DNA of 38,441 bases, taken from Euryarchaeota archaeon RBG_19FT_COMBO_56_21 (GTDB lineage: Archaea > Thermoplasmatota > Thermoplasmata > UBA10834). Under the pieces are notes generated by a model that was not told the DNA's origin, ran no database searches, and saw only the letters and a list, made by a program, of their open reading frames with translations. Numbering within the stretch: position 1 is the first letter of the stretch; every line of letters starts with the position of its first letter. This document shows positions 9,661 to 18,656 of the stretch, piece after piece. The stretch is taken from assembly GCA_001800815.1 (NCBI GenBank), contig MGWC01000030.1, positions 9,308 through 47,748 of the forward strand, in the 5' to 3' direction. Position numbers and translations under genes: made by a program.

Positions 9661-10113
9661 TCACACCGACCTGAACTTGCCCTCGCCAGTCTCGTAGATC
9701 AGGTTCAGCTGCTGAAGCTTCGCAATCATATCCTTGGGGGAACCCTTGCCGACAGCATGGAGAACCTTCCCTAGATCTTCCTCGGTGAACTCACCCTTGA
9801 GATCGGTGAGCGCTTGGGCGATCAATTGCATCCTGTCGACCGGGTCCTTCGAATGCTGCGACCTCTCGGCGATCACCGAATACGGCTCCCTCTTTCGAGG
9901 CCTCTTCTCGGACGGTAACTGCTCCCCTCCGCGTATCGCAGCGTTCGCCCTGGCAACGGATCCCGCTAGCTCCATGGGAGAATCAGTCTGGAACCGAAGC
10001 TTCATCCTCCTGAGCTTAATCTCTCGCCCGCACTGGCATGTGGTCGTCTTCTTGTTGGTCTCGACACCTTTTGCCATGCCGCATCTGGGACAGACAATGA
10101 CCCCGTACTTCAT
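9661..10113 (-). CDS. Archaeal Zn-ribbon protein (DUF1922-like N-terminus) with C-terminal helical domain
   Basis: MKYGVIVCPRCGMAKGVETNKKTTTCQCGREIKL; C-terminal KGSPKDMIAKLQQLNLIYETGEGKFRSV. Confidence 0.65.
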   Translation of the reverse strand: MKYGVIVCPRCGMAKGVETNKKTTTCQCGREIKLRRMKLRFQTDSPMELAGSVARANAAIRGGEQLPSEKRPRKREPYSVIAERSQHSKDPVDRMQLIAQALTDLKGEFTEEDLGKVLHAVGKGSPKDMIAKLQQLNLIYETGEGKFRSV

Positions 10114-10144
10114 CCCCCACACTCCCGTGCGAACCGCATCTTTC

Positions 10145-11080
10145 TCAGAAAGCCCGCATCTCTTTCTCCAGCATCTTCAGATCCTGTTCCGACATCGTCA
10201 TCGGGCTGATCGAGAGAATGAGAATCGAATCGGTGACCGCCACTTTATCGTTGACGTGCTGGATCAGCTTCAACACCTTCGCGAAGCCGTTCTGCGAGAC
10301 CAGGTACTCCAGTCCCGAGAACAGGACCATACAGCCCTTATTCTCCGAGATGAACGTCTTGATATCCGAGTAGAGGAGGGCCAGGTTGGACGGGTCTCTG
10401 GAGTACGTCTTCTCCTGATCCATCGAGAGCCAAAGAAAAGGGACGGTCTTGACTTCGTGCTTGTCCTTGACCTTCTCTGGATATTCCCTGGTGACGCACA
10501 AACAAGGGACCGCGTGCTTGACCGAGTCGACGAATATGTCGAAGGCCTGATCCGGTATCTCCTCTTTGATCAAGTAGGAGTAGCCTCCCTCCAGGTTGTA
10601 CTTCCTGAGAGACTCAGTCTCCTGAATCCTGTTTGGTCTGAGGACGTCCAGCACCTCGTAGGCCTGCATCACGCATGATATGTAACCCCCGCTTGCGCAC
10701 TCCACTTCGTCGACTTCGAATCGCTTTCCAGTGAGCTGCGAGACTATCCCGGACAGATAACCTCTGGCGAAGTCGCAGGTGTTGCCTTCCTTCGCCTCAA
10801 CCGATTCCTCGAGGTTCAAGATGATCTCGCTATCTTCCATCGATTCGACCCTCAGACGACTGAGTCCAGCCTCCATCCAGACTGGTTCGAGAACGGACTT
10901 GACCTCCTGGAGGTCGTTGCATGATAGGCCGAAGTTCTCGACGAGCGCCTTTCCACACCTCTGACCGTAACGATAAAGCATGAGCCTCGCGCGCTGGTCG
11001 CCCTCGACGATCTCGAGCTCCTCGCGGAGGTGGGCGAGGGCGACGCCTGGCATGACGAAGAATGGCAGCTGGTGCATCAC
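10145..11080 (-). CDS. V4R-like ligand-binding domain fused to DUF835
   Basis: N-terminal V4R-like region (GDQRARLMLYRYGQRCGKALVENFG ... GYLSGIVSQLTGKRFEVDEVECASGGYISCVMQ); C-terminal DUF835-like (NKGCMVLFSGLEYLVSQNGFAKVLKLIQHVNDKVAVTDSILILSISPMTMSEQDLKMLEKEM). Confidence 0.75.
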   Translation of the reverse strand: MMHQLPFFVMPGVALAHLREELEIVEGDQRARLMLYRYGQRCGKALVENFGLSCNDLQEVKSVLEPVWMEAGLSRLRVESMEDSEIILNLEESVEAKEGNTCDFARGYLSGIVSQLTGKRFEVDEVECASGGYISCVMQAYEVLDVLRPNRIQETESLRKYNLEGGYSYLIKEEIPDQAFDIFVDSVKHAVPCLCVTREYPEKVKDKHEVKTVPFLWLSMDQEKTYSRDPSNLALLYSDIKTFISENKGCMVLFSGLEYLVSQNGFAKVLKLIQHVNDKVAVTDSILILSISPMTMSEQDLKMLEKEMRAF

Positions 11081-11586
11081 ACTGCCTCCAGCATCCTCTT
11101 TCCCATCTCATAGAACGCGCGTTCGACATTCGCACCCGTTTTCGCGCTCGTCTCGAGGACGGTGCATCCGAGCGAGCTGCTGAATGATTCGAGCTCCGCG
11201 TAGCTGAACTTCTTTTCGAGATCCGACTTGTTGCCGAGAATAATGACCGGCTGTTCTCCAGCGACCGACCTGAAGCTCTCGATCCAGTTCTTGAGACTGG
11301 CCATGGTGTCAGGCCGCGTGAAATCGCAGACAGCAAAAGCACCCACGGCTCCGCGGTAATATGCGGCGTGGAGTGATTCAAGCAATTTCTGACCCAGGAT
11401 ATCCCAGATCATCAAGTCCACCTCGGTCTCGCCAATCTTCACAACTTTCTTCGAGACCTTCGTGCCGAAGGACATGATGTACTTATCGTCGAAGACATCG
11501 TGCACGAACCTCCTCACCAGGCTGGTCTTCCCCACGGCGCCGTCACCTAGAAGGCACAGCTTGAGGATGTATTTCTCGGAGGGCAT
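11077..11586 (-). CDS. Ras/Rab-like small GTPase
   Basis: KLCLLGDGAVGKTSLVRRF (P-loop), LMIWDILGQ (G3-like), ILGNKSDL (G4), ETSAKTG (G5). ATG at 11586; stop overlaps the next gene's ATG. Confidence 0.92.
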   Translation of the reverse strand: MPSEKYILKLCLLGDGAVGKTSLVRRFVHDVFDDKYIMSFGTKVSKKVVKIGETEVDLMIWDILGQKLLESLHAAYYRGAVGAFAVCDFTRPDTMASLKNWIESFRSVAGEQPVIILGNKSDLEKKFSYAELESFSSSLGCTVLETSAKTGANVERAFYEMGKRMLEAV

Positions 11587-11714
11587 CAAGAATCGCCTCT
11601 CAATGATTCCTGCAATATATAACAATTCAGACCAGTAAATCGTTTCTGAGAATTGGAACGAGTCAGTCAAGTTGGGGATTACCACCATCGTTCGGTGCAG
11701 CAAGACCTATATGC

Positions 11715-11734
11715 ATGCAAGTGCTTACTTGCAT
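11715..11734. promoter_or_regulatory. Perfect 8-4-8 palindrome, candidate TetR operator
   Basis: ATGCAAGT-GCTT-ACTTGCAT between TATA-like CTATATG (about 11707-11713) and the TetR ATG at 11737. Confidence 0.6.
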
Positions 11735-11736
11735 TG

Positions 11737-12360
11737 ATGACCTCGAGAGTCCCTGCGTCTAGGTCGACCAGGGACCGTGTGCTCGATGCTGCCTTGCTGA
11801 CCTTCGCCAATTACGGATTCAAGGGAGCTACCACCAAGGAGATCGCTAGGAAGGCGAAGGTCAACGAAGTGACGGTGTTCAGACTGTTCAAGTCGAAGAG
11901 GGCACTGTTCGCTGCGGTCATCTCAGAGAGATCCCCTGTCATCCCGATACAGGAAGCCATCGATCTAGAGCCGAAAACAACTGTGGAGGAGATGCTCCGG
12001 AACAACGTGAGGATCGTCCTCAGCACGTTGAGGAAGAACAAGGAGCTGTACCTCGTCATGATGAGCGACGCGTGGCGGCAGCCTAAGACCAGGAACCTGG
12101 CCTACGAGGCCTCGATCAAACGAGGGATAGGTCTCGTCGCGACGATGATGGCTCGGCTCATGGACGCTGGCAAGATAAGGAGGACGGACCCAGAGATTGC
12201 AGCGAGGGCTCTGATGGGCACCGTACAGTTCTACTTCCTCACGACCGATATGCTTGGAGACGGCGTCCCCAAATCTGAGGAAGAGGAAAGGATGATCAGG
12301 GGTCTGGTCTCGATCTTTCTCGACGGAATGAAAGCTGGCCAAGGAGGCGTGCAGGAATGA
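11737..12360 (+). CDS. TetR/AcrR family transcriptional regulator
   Basis: STRDRVLDAALLTFANYGFKGATTKEIARKAKVNEVTVFRLFKSKRALFAAVI is a TetR-type HTH. Confidence 0.92.
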   Translation: MTSRVPASRSTRDRVLDAALLTFANYGFKGATTKEIARKAKVNEVTVFRLFKSKRALFAAVISERSPVIPIQEAIDLEPKTTVEEMLRNNVRIVLSTLRKNKELYLVMMSDAWRQPKTRNLAYEASIKRGIGLVATMMARLMDAGKIRRTDPEIAARALMGTVQFYFLTTDMLGDGVPKSEEEERMIRGLVSIFLDGMKAGQGGVQE

Positions 12361-13085
12361 GCGACGACGCGGTAGTTGGCAGGAAGATGAGGAAGGAGTA
12401 CGGAAAACTGGTGGCGGTCGATGATCTCGACATCGCCCTCCCGAAGGGCTTGCTCTATGGCCTGATCGGACCGAACGGATCTGGCAAAACCACCACCATC
12501 AAGATGCTCGTCGGGCTGCTTTCATTCACCAAGGGTGAGGCATATCTGCTGGGGGAGAAGGTCCCCGTGAGGAAGAAGCTGCCCCTCGTCGGCTACATGC
12601 CACAGGAGTTGGCCATCTACACCGACATAACACTGCACGAGAACCTTGAGCTCTTCGCGAACCTCTATTCGATGGAGAGAGGAGACTTCCTCAGACGCGA
12701 GAAGGAGCTGCTGTCCATGATCGACCTGGCCGAGCGGAAGGACAGCGTTGTGTCACAGCTCAGCGGTGGGATGAAGCACAGGACCTCGCTCGCATGCGCG
12801 CTAATTCACGATCCGGAGCTGCTCTTTCTGGATGAGCCCACGGTCGGCGTCGACCCTGAACTCAGAGTGGGTTTCTGGAAGTACTTCTCCGAACTCAAGT
12901 CGCGCGGCAAAACCGTGCTCCTCACGACCCACTACATGGACGAGGCCGTCAGATGTGATGTGGTCGGGATGATGAGGGCGGGCAAACTCATCGCGGAAGG
13001 ACCACCGCGAACGCTCATGTCCGAGGCAGGTGTGGGGGACCTCGAGTCCGCTTTCCTCGAATTCTCCAAGAGGGCGGTGGCATGA
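12357..13085 (+). CDS. ABC transporter ATP-binding protein
   Basis: GPNGSGKTTTIKMLVGLL, QLSGGMKHRTSLACALIHDPELLFLDEPTVGVDP; ATG overlaps the TetR stop. Confidence 0.95.
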   Translation: MSDDAVVGRKMRKEYGKLVAVDDLDIALPKGLLYGLIGPNGSGKTTTIKMLVGLLSFTKGEAYLLGEKVPVRKKLPLVGYMPQELAIYTDITLHENLELFANLYSMERGDFLRREKELLSMIDLAERKDSVVSQLSGGMKHRTSLACALIHDPELLFLDEPTVGVDPELRVGFWKYFSELKSRGKTVLLTTHYMDEAVRCDVVGMMRAGKLIAEGPPRTLMSEAGVGDLESAFLEFSKRAVA

Positions 13086-14245
13086 AGATCACAAGAGTGA
13101 TGGCCATCGCAAAGAAGAACCTCCGGGCGCTGAGGCACGACCGGAGGACGGTGGCGTTCATCGTAGCAGTGCCCCTTCTGATGATCACTCTGTTCGGCTA
13201 CACGTTCGGCGGTGAGGTCAGGAACCTCTCGGTGTATGTGGTGAATTTGGACCAGGCGCCGCAAAACGAGTCGATCTCTCAGGCAATCATCGCTGACCTA
13301 CAGTCTCGGAACACGCTGAGCTTGGAGAGCGTTATGGGACCACAAGGCGCCACATTGGTTTCGGTTGATCAGGCGAGGGACAGGGTCAGGGACGCGGACA
13401 TATGGGCCGTGATCGTATTCGATGAAGGATTCACCCAGGATGTGGCCAACGCGCTCGCATCGCTGAGGAACGGAAGTCAGGTGCTACCAGCAACCCTCGA
13501 GGTCTTCATTGACGGGACCAACCCGAATGTCGCCCAGGCGATCATGACCGACGTGCAGACCTCCGTCCAGAAGATCCTCGTTCTGCCGCCGAACATGCTG
13601 CTTCCTCCCATTGTGCTATCGACTCATCTAGAATACGGAGAGGACGCCCGCTTCATCGACTTCTTCGCTCCGGGTGTCATGGGGCTCGCGGCGATGATGG
13701 TCACGTTCATGCTCTCAATCCTGTCGTTCGTGCACGAGAGAAGCGCGGCGACCCTCGACAGGCTCCTCGCCACTCCCGCCACGGAAGGGGAGATCGTTGC
13801 TGGCTATGCGCTAGCATTCGGAGTGGTAGGGCTCGCCCAGTCCGCTGTCATCCTGACTGCAGCTGTCCTCGCGTTCAACATCCAGATTGCTGGAAACGCC
13901 CTGCTCGTGCTGCTCCTGATATTCCTGCTGGGGGTGGGCAACCAGGGGCTCGCCTTCCTTCTGTCCTCGGTAGCGAAGAACGAGTTTCAGGCAGTTCAAC
14001 TGATGCCCCTCATACTGTTCCCATCGATCCTCCTCGCGGGCGTCTTCTGGCCGCTGGAGGCTGTGCCCAGCTTCCTCCAGCCAGTGTCGTACTTCTTGCC
14101 TCTGACATACGCCGTCGCCGGATGCAGGTCCGTGATGATACGCGGCTGGGGGATCGGAGACGTCTCGTTCGAGCTGGGCGTGTTGTTGCTGTTCGCGGCG
14201 GTGATGCTGCTGCTGAGCACTTACGGTTTGAAGAAGAGGAGATGA
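13082..14245 (+). CDS. ABC-2 type transporter permease
   Basis: DRRTVAFIVAVPLLMITLFGY, large extracytoplasmic region, FAPGVMGLAAMMVTFMLS, ERSAATLDRLLATPATEGEIVAGY; start overlaps the ATPase stop. Confidence 0.9.
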   Translation: MKITRVMAIAKKNLRALRHDRRTVAFIVAVPLLMITLFGYTFGGEVRNLSVYVVNLDQAPQNESISQAIIADLQSRNTLSLESVMGPQGATLVSVDQARDRVRDADIWAVIVFDEGFTQDVANALASLRNGSQVLPATLEVFIDGTNPNVAQAIMTDVQTSVQKILVLPPNMLLPPIVLSTHLEYGEDARFIDFFAPGVMGLAAMMVTFMLSILSFVHERSAATLDRLLATPATEGEIVAGYALAFGVVGLAQSAVILTAAVLAFNIQIAGNALLVLLLIFLLGVGNQGLAFLLSSVAKNEFQAVQLMPLILFPSILLAGVFWPLEAVPSFLQPVSYFLPLTYAVAGCRSVMIRGWGIGDVSFELGVLLLFAAVMLLLSTYGLKKRR

Positions 14246-14249
14246 GAAC

Positions 14250-15074
14250 ATGGTCGACGCAAAGCCTCGAGTGGTGTTCGTCAGCGAAGGGCATGAGATA
14301 ACGCACAGGCAGATGGAGGCCTTGGCCGCACTGCACGCGAGAGGCAGCATGCAGAAGGCCGCAGCATCAATGGATCTCTCGACGCCCGTCCTCCACAAGT
14401 ACGTGAGGGAGATCGAGGAGAAGGCGGGAGCGTCTCTCGTCACATCGACGAGCAAGGGAAGCAGATTGACGCCAGCTGGGCTCGACCTGCTGGAGCGCTT
14501 CAAGGCCTACGAGCTTCGGCTAGAGGACCAGCCAGTGCTGAGGGTCGCGGGGACTGTCGTGACAGAGAGATGCCTGCTCACCGCGGCGACGGAGCTGTCG
14601 GATACCGGCAAAGACGTCGCAGTCACCGTCTCGACGGACAAGTCGAATCTGCGGCTGATGCGAGAGAAGCGGGTGGACTGCGTGCTGTTGGATGACGCGA
14701 TGTACGCCATGGACGAGGCTCCACAGCTGCAAAGCGCCGAGATAGGGAGTGATATGCTGCAGTTTCGGGATGCGGGTCACCGATTCGCGCAACTGACCTT
14801 CGGGGCACAAAGGCTCGCCTTCAGGTACCTCAAGGAGAAGGACATACCTTACGACATTGTCCGCACGATTCATGAGCCGACCATGGTCGACCGGACGGAC
14901 CTGAGTTACTTCGTGAACAAGAGCCTCGTCAGGACCGGGATCGTCAAGGCGGAGGGGGCGAAGGATCAGAAGTGGTCCGTGCACTCCATCATCGCCCTGA
15001 AGTGTTCGGAGCACGAGGATTTGGAGCCGTTCGTGGAAGAGGCCAGTGAGAACTGGCTTTACCGTAAAGGATAA
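14250..15074 (+). CDS. ModE/LysR-like winged-HTH regulator with possible periplasmic-binding-type effector domain
   Basis: ITHRQMEALAALHARGSMQKAAASMDLSTPVLHKYVREIEEKAGASLVTSTSKGSRLTPAG followed by a PBP-like region. Confidence 0.72.
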   Translation: MVDAKPRVVFVSEGHEITHRQMEALAALHARGSMQKAAASMDLSTPVLHKYVREIEEKAGASLVTSTSKGSRLTPAGLDLLERFKAYELRLEDQPVLRVAGTVVTERCLLTAATELSDTGKDVAVTVSTDKSNLRLMREKRVDCVLLDDAMYAMDEAPQLQSAEIGSDMLQFRDAGHRFAQLTFGAQRLAFRYLKEKDIPYDIVRTIHEPTMVDRTDLSYFVNKSLVRTGIVKAEGAKDQKWSVHSIIALKCSEHEDLEPFVEEASENWLYRKG

Positions 15075-15129
15075 CGCATTTCCCTTTTTAGCAAAACCCT
15101 CAAATACGCCGTAGTCATAAGCAATACTG

Positions 15130-15657
15130 GTGAGTCTATTGGCGGAAGCGAAAGAGCCTAATCCGGAATTCACGAGAAAGGTCATCGACGCAGGGGGCAA
15201 GACGGTCAATCTGTGCTTCCAATGCGGAACCTGCACGGGCAGCTGCCCATCAGGGCGGCAGACCGCGTTCAGGGTCAGGAAGGTTGTCAGGCGTGCCCAG
15301 CTGGGCTTCGAGGAGGACGTGTTGCCCTCGGAGGACTTGTGGTTGTGCACGACATGCTACACATGCTACGAGAGATGCCCGAGGGGCGTCGAGATCGTAG
15401 ACATCATCATGGCGCTCAGGAACATGGCTGTCAGGAAGGGGTACATGGCCGAGTCGCACAGGAAGGTCGCGGAACTCATATCGAAGACTGGCCACCTGGT
15501 TTCCCTCAGAGACGAGGACAAGGTACTTAGGAAGAAGCTTGGCCTCCACGATGTGCCGCCGACCGTGTTCGCACACGCTCAGGCCCTCGAAGAGGTCAAG
15601 AAGATCGCCGCGCTATGTGGCTTCGATAAGCTCGTTGCAACCGGGGGGAAGAGCTGA
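15130..15657 (+). CDS. hdrC: Heterodisulfide reductase subunit C-like iron-sulfur protein
   Basis: CFQCGTCTGSCPSGRQTAFRVRKVVRRAQLG ... LWLCTTCYTCYERCPRGVEIVDII; GTG start. Confidence 0.88.
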   Translation: MSLLAEAKEPNPEFTRKVIDAGGKTVNLCFQCGTCTGSCPSGRQTAFRVRKVVRRAQLGFEEDVLPSEDLWLCTTCYTCYERCPRGVEIVDIIMALRNMAVRKGYMAESHRKVAELISKTGHLVSLRDEDKVLRKKLGLHDVPPTVFAHAQALEEVKKIAALCGFDKLVATGGKS

Positions 15658-16517
15658 TGTCAAAGTACGCGTTCTTCCTCGGATGCATAATGCCTCTCAG
15701 GTACCCTGGGATAGAGAGCGCCTCGAGGGAGGTCTTCAAGTCGCTCGGGGTCGAGCTCGTCGACATGCAAGGAGCGAGCTGCTGCCCTGCGCCTGGCGTC
15801 ATGCGCTCATTCGACCAGACCTACTGGATGGCAGTCGCCGCCAGGAACCTGGCCATCGCTGAGAAGATGGGCGTCGAGGGCGTTGTCACGATCTGCAACG
15901 GATGCTTCGACACTCTGTTCGAGGTCGCCCACAAGCTCAACCACGACCCCGACCAGCGAAAGAAGATCAACAAGATACTCAAGGACGCGACCGGCATGGA
16001 GTACAACGGGACCGTCCATGTGAGACACTTCGTGGAGCTGCTTTACCGCGACGTCGGCGTGGAAGCCATACGCGCGAAGGTGAAGGCCGGCAAGAACATG
16101 AAGGCCGCCGTCCACTACGGCTGCCACTTCCTGAAGCCCTCGAACATCAAGAAGATCGATGACTCCGAGAGGCCCCACGTGTTCGACGACATAGTCGAGG
16201 CGGCGGGGATGACGAGCGTCGTCTACAAGGACAAGGGGATGTGCTGCGGCGCGGGCGGAGGCGTGAGGGCGAGAACGCCCGATGTGGCCCTCAAGATGAC
16301 GGCGGAGAACCTGAAGAACATGACCGCCGCGGGAGTCGATGTTATCGTCGACTGCTGTCCGTTCTGTCACCTGCAGTATGATGTCGGCCAGGTCCAGCTC
16401 AAGGAGTACAAGATCCCAGTGCTCCACTTGTCGCAGCTGCTTGGGCTCGCATTCGGGCTGGAGAGGGAGAAACTCGGGCTCGAAGTTCACCAGACGAAAG
16501 TGAACCTCCCGACCTAG
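15657..16517 (+). CDS. hdrB: Heterodisulfide reductase subunit B-like protein (two CCG domains)
   Basis: FFLGCIMPLRYPGIESASREVFKSLGVELVDMQGASCCPAPG; YGCHFLKPS; MCCGAGGGVRARTPDVALKMTAENL; DCCPFCHLQYD. Confidence 0.9.
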   Translation: MSKYAFFLGCIMPLRYPGIESASREVFKSLGVELVDMQGASCCPAPGVMRSFDQTYWMAVAARNLAIAEKMGVEGVVTICNGCFDTLFEVAHKLNHDPDQRKKINKILKDATGMEYNGTVHVRHFVELLYRDVGVEAIRAKVKAGKNMKAAVHYGCHFLKPSNIKKIDDSERPHVFDDIVEAAGMTSVVYKDKGMCCGAGGGVRARTPDVALKMTAENLKNMTAAGVDVIVDCCPFCHLQYDVGQVQLKEYKIPVLHLSQLLGLAFGLEREKLGLEVHQTKVNLPT

Positions 16518-16535
16518 ATCAGGAGAAGTCCGGGG

Positions 16536-16808
16536 ATGCACGTAGCAAGGTTGGTCGCGATAACCGAGGTGAAGAACATCCCCTCGGACATCCGGCCCTT
16601 CGTCGAGTTCAAGGCGGCTGTCGAGGAGAGGGAGCTCGAAGACAAGGAGCTTGTCGCTGTTCTCAACATCGACAGCACGACCTGCTACTTCCCCGTATTT
16701 CTCAAGAACCCGCAGACAATGGAGCAGCTGGAGAAGGAGCTCGAAGCGCAGGATGCGAGGCTCACCGTGGACTCCAAAGAAGCACTTGCAAAACGAATGA
16801 AGGATTGA
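16536..16808 (+). CDS. Conserved-looking 90-aa protein downstream of hdrCB, function unknown
   Basis: ATG ORF 18 bp after hdrB on the same strand; acidic/helical composition; no confident family. Confidence 0.55.
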   Translation: MHVARLVAITEVKNIPSDIRPFVEFKAAVEERELEDKELVAVLNIDSTTCYFPVFLKNPQTMEQLEKELEAQDARLTVDSKEALAKRMKD

Positions 16809-16892
16809 GCGGATAAAGTTCATTACTGACGTTGTGATATCGGAGACTGCGCGGAACCGCAGGTCGGAACAACAGCCATAGAAGGACATGCC

Positions 16893-17033
16893 ATGGACAA
16901 GAAGCTCTACAAGTGCTTCAGGTGCGGCAAGATTTACGACAACGAGGATGCCGCCTCCAAGTGCCACAACGCTCCGATACAGCTGGTAGTCCAGAAGGAC
17001 ACGGGCAAGAAGCCGAGATTCCTCGGGGCCTAG
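16893..17033 (+). CDS. 46-aa putative zinc-binding microprotein (not in supplied ORF track)
   Basis: Translated directly: MDKKLYKCFRCGKIYDNEDAASKCHNAPIQLVVQKDTGKKPRFLGA*; CxxC plus CH ligand pattern. Confidence 0.6.
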   Translation: MDKKLYKCFRCGKIYDNEDAASKCHNAPIQLVVQKDTGKKPRFLGA

Positions 17034-17097
17034 TCCACGGACGTTCTTTCTCACTGATCTTGCAGTTCGATGCGAGGGGCATCATCAGGGCGAGTCT

Positions 17098-18498
17098 ATG
17101 ACCATTGAAGAGCTTCACTCCAGAATAGACAAGGACTGGTCCAAGCATCTGCAGGAGACCAGGAAACTGCTGCGAATACCAAGCGTTTCGATGACAGGAG
17201 AGGGAATCCAGGATACCGCTGACTTCCTCGAAGACCTGCTTGCGGATATGGGGGCCAAGCACGAGCAGTTCAAGGCGAAGAAGGACAGTCATCCCCTGGT
17301 CCACGGATATGTGGATGCGGGATCGGATATCACTGGGATCGTCTACGGGATGTACGATGTGCAGCCTGTGGGCAACCTCGATGAATGGGACTACCCTCCC
17401 TTCGGAGCCACGATTGTGAAACAGAAGCCCTTCGGCGAGGTCCTCGTGAACAGGGGGGCGTACAACTCGAAGGCAGCACTAGCGGGATCCTTGCTCGCTG
17501 CGAAGAGCATGCTCGACGCCGACCAGCTGCCGATCAACTTGCACTTCCTGCTCGAGGGCGAGGAAGAGCTGGGCGGAAGGAGCTTCCCCGATTTCGTCAT
17601 CAAGAACAAGTCAAAGCTGAGAAAAGCGGACGGAGCATTCGGCCTCGACTTCAGCCAGAACAGGGCGGGCATCCCGTCGGTCACGCTGGGGTTGAAAGGC
17701 TGCGTCTACTTCGACCTGATCGCCGAGGGGAAGTCCAGGGGCGGCCCTGAGGCTGAGCTGCACAGCAGCGATGCGGTGATTGTCGAGAGTCCAGTGTGGA
17801 GGCTCGTGCACGCGATCTCCACGATGGTGGATGAGAACCAAGACCCGGCGATAGACGGACTCTCAGATGATGTCATCCCGCCGAGCAAAACGGACGTCGA
17901 ACTCGCAGAGAAGCTGGCTGGCAGCATCAACGAAGAGGACTACATGAAAGAGCTTGGCGTCAAGAGGTTCAAGATCGAAGGAACGAAGGAGGAGATCATC
18001 AAGAAGTATCTCTTCGAGCCCTCTGTTAACATTGACGGACTCAGCGCGGGCTTCGAGGAGGACGGCACGAAGACCGTTCTTCCCCCGTCTGCGAAGGCGA
18101 AGATCGACATCAGGATCGTTCCCAACATGACCATCAAGGGTACCCACGCCAAGGTGATGGCACACCTCAAGAAACGGGGCTTCACGGACATTCGCGTGAG
18201 GAACTACGAGGACTACCCGTGGTCGAAGACCAATCCAGATGCCTCTGTTTCCAAGGCGTGCGTCGAGGCGATGAGATACCACGGCTACGAACCCGATGTG
18301 TGGCCCACGACCGCAGGGTCGGCACCCTTCTACGTCTTCGACCAGGTGCTTGGAATCCCGTGGGGGTACACCGGCCTAGGGTTCGGTGGCAAGGCGCATT
18401 CTCCGAACGAATTCTGCACGGTCAAGGGCATGAAAGACTACGAGAAGAGCGTGGCGACCATCTTCTTCAAGTTCAAGGAAGTAGCCGGAGGGAACTAA
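17098..18498 (+). CDS. M20 family metallopeptidase/dipeptidase
   Basis: VYGMYDVQPVGNLDEWDYPPFG, LLEGEEELGG, IDIRIVPNMT, GGKAHSPNEFCTVKGM. Confidence 0.9.
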   Translation: MTIEELHSRIDKDWSKHLQETRKLLRIPSVSMTGEGIQDTADFLEDLLADMGAKHEQFKAKKDSHPLVHGYVDAGSDITGIVYGMYDVQPVGNLDEWDYPPFGATIVKQKPFGEVLVNRGAYNSKAALAGSLLAAKSMLDADQLPINLHFLLEGEEELGGRSFPDFVIKNKSKLRKADGAFGLDFSQNRAGIPSVTLGLKGCVYFDLIAEGKSRGGPEAELHSSDAVIVESPVWRLVHAISTMVDENQDPAIDGLSDDVIPPSKTDVELAEKLAGSINEEDYMKELGVKRFKIEGTKEEIIKKYLFEPSVNIDGLSAGFEEDGTKTVLPPSAKAKIDIRIVPNMTIKGTHAKVMAHLKKRGFTDIRVRNYEDYPWSKTNPDASVSKACVEAMRYHGYEPDVWPTTAGSAPFYVFDQVLGIPWGYTGLGFGGKAHSPNEFCTVKGMKDYEKSVATIFFKFKEVAGGN

Positions 18499-18656
18499 GG
18501 CACCTTAGACCAAACCCGTTGTATACGAGGACATTGTTGCGAGGTTCGCACGCGCCAGTTCAGACTCGGCAAACACTGTTTATATAGCATCAAGGTCCAT
18601 CCAGTGAAGAGGGGCAGGGACAAGGTCAGGTGGGGAGCCCCCAAGGAGAATTGAGG

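Noticed and set aside
9734-10678. 314-aa plus-strand ORF
   Set aside because: Antisense to the Zn-ribbon and V4R-DUF835 genes, which have clear domain motifs.
13811-14503. 230-aa minus-strand ORF
   Set aside because: Antisense to the ABC-2 permease and HTH gene; composition typical of a shadow frame.
14520-15350. 276-aa minus-strand ORF
   Set aside because: Antisense to the HTH regulator and hdrC; no recognisable motifs.
15807-17054. 415-aa minus-strand ORF opposite hdrB and following genes
   Set aside because: Shadow ORF from codon bias of the strongly supported plus-strand hdrB; low-complexity Leu/Val/Arg-rich translation without domain motifs.
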